Part shown: in pieces, positions 5,548 to 6,518 of the stretch
Layout of the letters: every line of letters begins with the position of its first letter
Numbering within the stretch: position 1 is the first letter of the stretch
Assembly (NCBI GenBank): GCA_021821235.1
Contig: JAKACS010000181.1
Location: forward strand, 1 to 6,518
DNA length: 6,518 nucleotides
Source of the DNA: Bacillota bacterium
GTDB taxonomy: Bacteria; Bacillota; Bacilli; Bacillales_B; DSM-18226
Reading direction: 5' to 3'
Made by a program: the position numbers and the translations under genes
Notes under the pieces: generated by a model
Told to the model about the DNA's origin: nothing
What the model saw: only the letters and a program-made list of their open reading frames with translations
The model's database searches: none

Positions 5548-6186
5548 TTACACCGAATCTTCTTGAATACTTAAAATTCGAAAGCCGTGTTCTTCCAACT
5601 TTTTCGTAAACCGGTCTAGATTTTGATTTTTTTCTACTTTCATCACGATTCTTCTTACAAGCTTATCCGTTTCGTCAAACGTTACAAGCGAAATAATTTG
5701 TTCTTGAAAATGATGGGCAATTTCCGCCAACCTGGCAATTCGGCCTTCTGTTTCGACTGTTGTGAATGCAATACGGACTCCAGGGCGGTTGACACCAAAA
5801 GCACTTCGAAACTGATCAAGAACATCCGCTCGTGTAAGGATACCTAGAAATTTCCTTTTCGTATCAACGACAGCAAGTAAGGAAAAATCCTTTAATTCAA
5901 GCAGCGTTTTTTCAAAAATTTCTCCGCCCTCTAAAAAATGCTCAGAATGGGTAGCAATATCCGCCGCCATTGTTTCGTTCAGAAACGATTCTTTTTGTTT
6001 ACCTGAAAGAAAAAAACGCTCATAGATTGAATATCTTGTCACAATTCCTGCATATTCATCACCATTTAAAACAGGAAGGCCGTCAATCTTGTGTGTTTCA
6101 AGTTTTTCCAGCGCAACTTTAAGCGGTTGATCATGCTCAACCGTAACACAATCATACTTCGGAATCATTAGGCTTTTTACAAACAC
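5548..6186 (-). CDS. CBS-CBS-ACT domain regulatory protein, AcuB-like architecture
   Basis: This 212-residue soluble protein has a first CBS domain (about residues 7-60: MIPKYDCVTV...KIDGLPVLNGDEYAGIVTRYSIYE). A second follows (about 69-130: MAADIATH...FSLLAVVDTKRKFLGILTRADVL), then an ACT-like domain (about 138-205, beginning GVRIAFTTVETEGRIARLAEIAHHF). The arrangement resembles B. subtilis AcuB, including the linker FGVNRPGVRIAF, but motif identity with AcuB is modest. CBS pairs usually bind adenine nucleotides and ACT domains bind amino acids or related ligands. Some CBS-ACT proteins in Listeria and relatives bind cyclic di-AMP, so ligand sensing is plausible but unproven. The chosen start is GTG at 6184-6186, giving MFVKS(L)MIP; the ATG two codons earlier (6190-6192) lies inside the ribosome site. 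The gene ends at a strong terminator, diverges from cotJA, and is probably a single-gene unit. Confidence 0.85.
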   Translation of the reverse strand: MFVKSLMIPKYDCVTVEHDQPLKVALEKLETHKIDGLPVLNGDEYAGIVTRYSIYERFFLSGKQKESFLNETMAADIATHSEHFLEGGEIFEKTLLELKDFSLLAVVDTKRKFLGILTRADVLDQFRSAFGVNRPGVRIAFTTVETEGRIARLAEIAHHFQEQIISLVTFDETDKLVRRIVMKVEKNQNLDRFTKKLEEHGFRILSIQEDSV

Positions 6187-6396
6187 ATCCATCACCTCAA
6201 CATAAAGTCCCACCTATTTAATATATTCCACAAGTCTTTGCAAATCCCTTTCCAATGCGAAAAATAATGACATGAATACATAAAAAGCACATAAAATGAA
6301 GTGATGGAAATGATGCATGCCAGTAAATCGCTCCAGAAAATTCGTATTTGAACAAAACTCCCCATTTTTCTGATGCGTACAAAAAGGAGGGCAATG
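6187..6396. other. Divergent intergenic region between the CBS gene and cotJA
   Basis: The 210 bp between the divergent starts must hold both promoters. I see an AT-rich stretch at 6215-6230 (minus AATATATTAAATA) near the CBS gene, but no -35/-10 pair of good quality. On the plus strand CATAAAAT (6290-6297) fits a sigma-E type -10, without a good -35. The cotJA ribosome site is AAAAAGGAGGG (6381-6391). Nothing else stands out. Confidence 0.5.
6191..6198 (-). promoter_or_regulatory. Ribosome binding site that decides the CBS gene start
   Basis: The minus strand reads GAGGTGAT, eight consecutive bases complementary to the Bacillus 16S rRNA 3' end. The ATG at 6190-6192 is part of this same stretch, so it cannot be the efficient start. 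The in-frame GTG at 6184-6186 sits 8 nt after GAGG, the normal distance. Confidence 0.6.
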
Positions 6397-6518
6397 ATGT
6401 ATACCCATCATAAGACGTATGAACCTTATATCAGTCCATTTGATCCCTGTATGCCAATGAAAACAAAAACGTATTCTACTCCCCCGCATTTATACTTGGG
6501 ATATCAACAGCCGAACCT
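6397..6518 (+). CDS. cotJA: Spore coat protein CotJA, N-terminal part (cut by window edge)
   Basis: Forty codons are visible before the window ends. The peptide MYTHHKTYEPYISPFDPC continues MPMKTKTYSTPPHLYLGYQQPN. The FDPC(M/Q)P(M/I)K and TYSTPP(H/N)LY blocks are the hallmarks of CotJA, the first product of the cotJABC operon in B. subtilis; that protein is about 80 residues. In B. subtilis, CotJA and CotJC interact and assemble in the spore coat, and the operon is made in the mother cell under sigma-E. The start is the second of two adjacent ATGs (6397), 6 nt after GGAGG; the ATG at 6394 is only 3 nt away and would add one Met. cotJB and cotJC are expected to the right. It is the only plus-strand gene in the window. 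Confidence 0.9.
   Translation, partial: MYTHHKTYEPYISPFDPCMPMKTKTYSTPPHLYLGYQQPN

Noticed and set aside
6290..6297. CATAAAAT as a sigma-E -10 for cotJA.
   Set aside because: It fits CATANNNT, but no good -35 lies 13-15 bp upstream in this AT-rich stretch, so it is not listed as a separate promoter.
6214..6489. 91-codon minus-strand open frame opposite cotJA.
   Set aside because: It runs antisense through the clearly recognisable cotJA start and the divergent promoter region and looks like low-complexity shadow translation.

Overview
This window looks like a chromosomal segment of a moderately AT-rich, endospore-forming Bacillaceae bacterium. Three things point to this: the spore genes sleB and cotJA, the YpdA oxidoreductase of bacillithiol-using Firmicutes, and a gene order (ypbG, ypbH, gudB, ypdA, then sleB) that resembles the Bacillus subtilis gudB region as I remember it. 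The species cannot be fixed from the sequence alone.

Layout, right to left, because all genes but one are on the minus strand. The right edge holds the start of cotJA (plus strand, spore coat). It diverges from a minus-strand gene for a protein with two CBS domains and an ACT-like domain, which ends at a clear intrinsic terminator (5495-5527). Next comes ypbG, a membrane-anchored metallophosphoesterase, and ypbH, a MecA-family adaptor for ClpC. A 239-bp intergenic region follows with a candidate promoter, a candidate cre site and a dyad, leading to gudB (catabolic glutamate dehydrogenase). Then come a terminator, ypdA (bacillithiol disulfide reductase family), a cytoplasmic-type asparaginase and another terminator. 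The left edge holds the 5' end of sleB (germination cortex-lytic enzyme).

The middle of the window is a nitrogen, redox and regulation neighbourhood. Asparaginase yields aspartate and ammonia, glutamate dehydrogenase feeds carbon into the TCA cycle at 2-oxoglutarate, and YpdA maintains low-molecular-weight thiol reduction. YpbH links the region to ClpCP proteolysis. These genes do not look like one operon: at least three strong minus-strand terminators separate units. Two junctions are very compact. The best ypdA promoter has its -10 inside the gudB terminator hairpin, and the candidate sigma-G promoter of sleB starts where the asparaginase terminator U-tract ends.

I see no mobile element, CRISPR array, rRNA or tRNA, and no evidence of an undescribed multi-gene system. 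The most interesting points are regulatory architecture, an asparaginase lacking the usual active-site-loop tyrosine, and the uncharacterised CBS-ACT protein.
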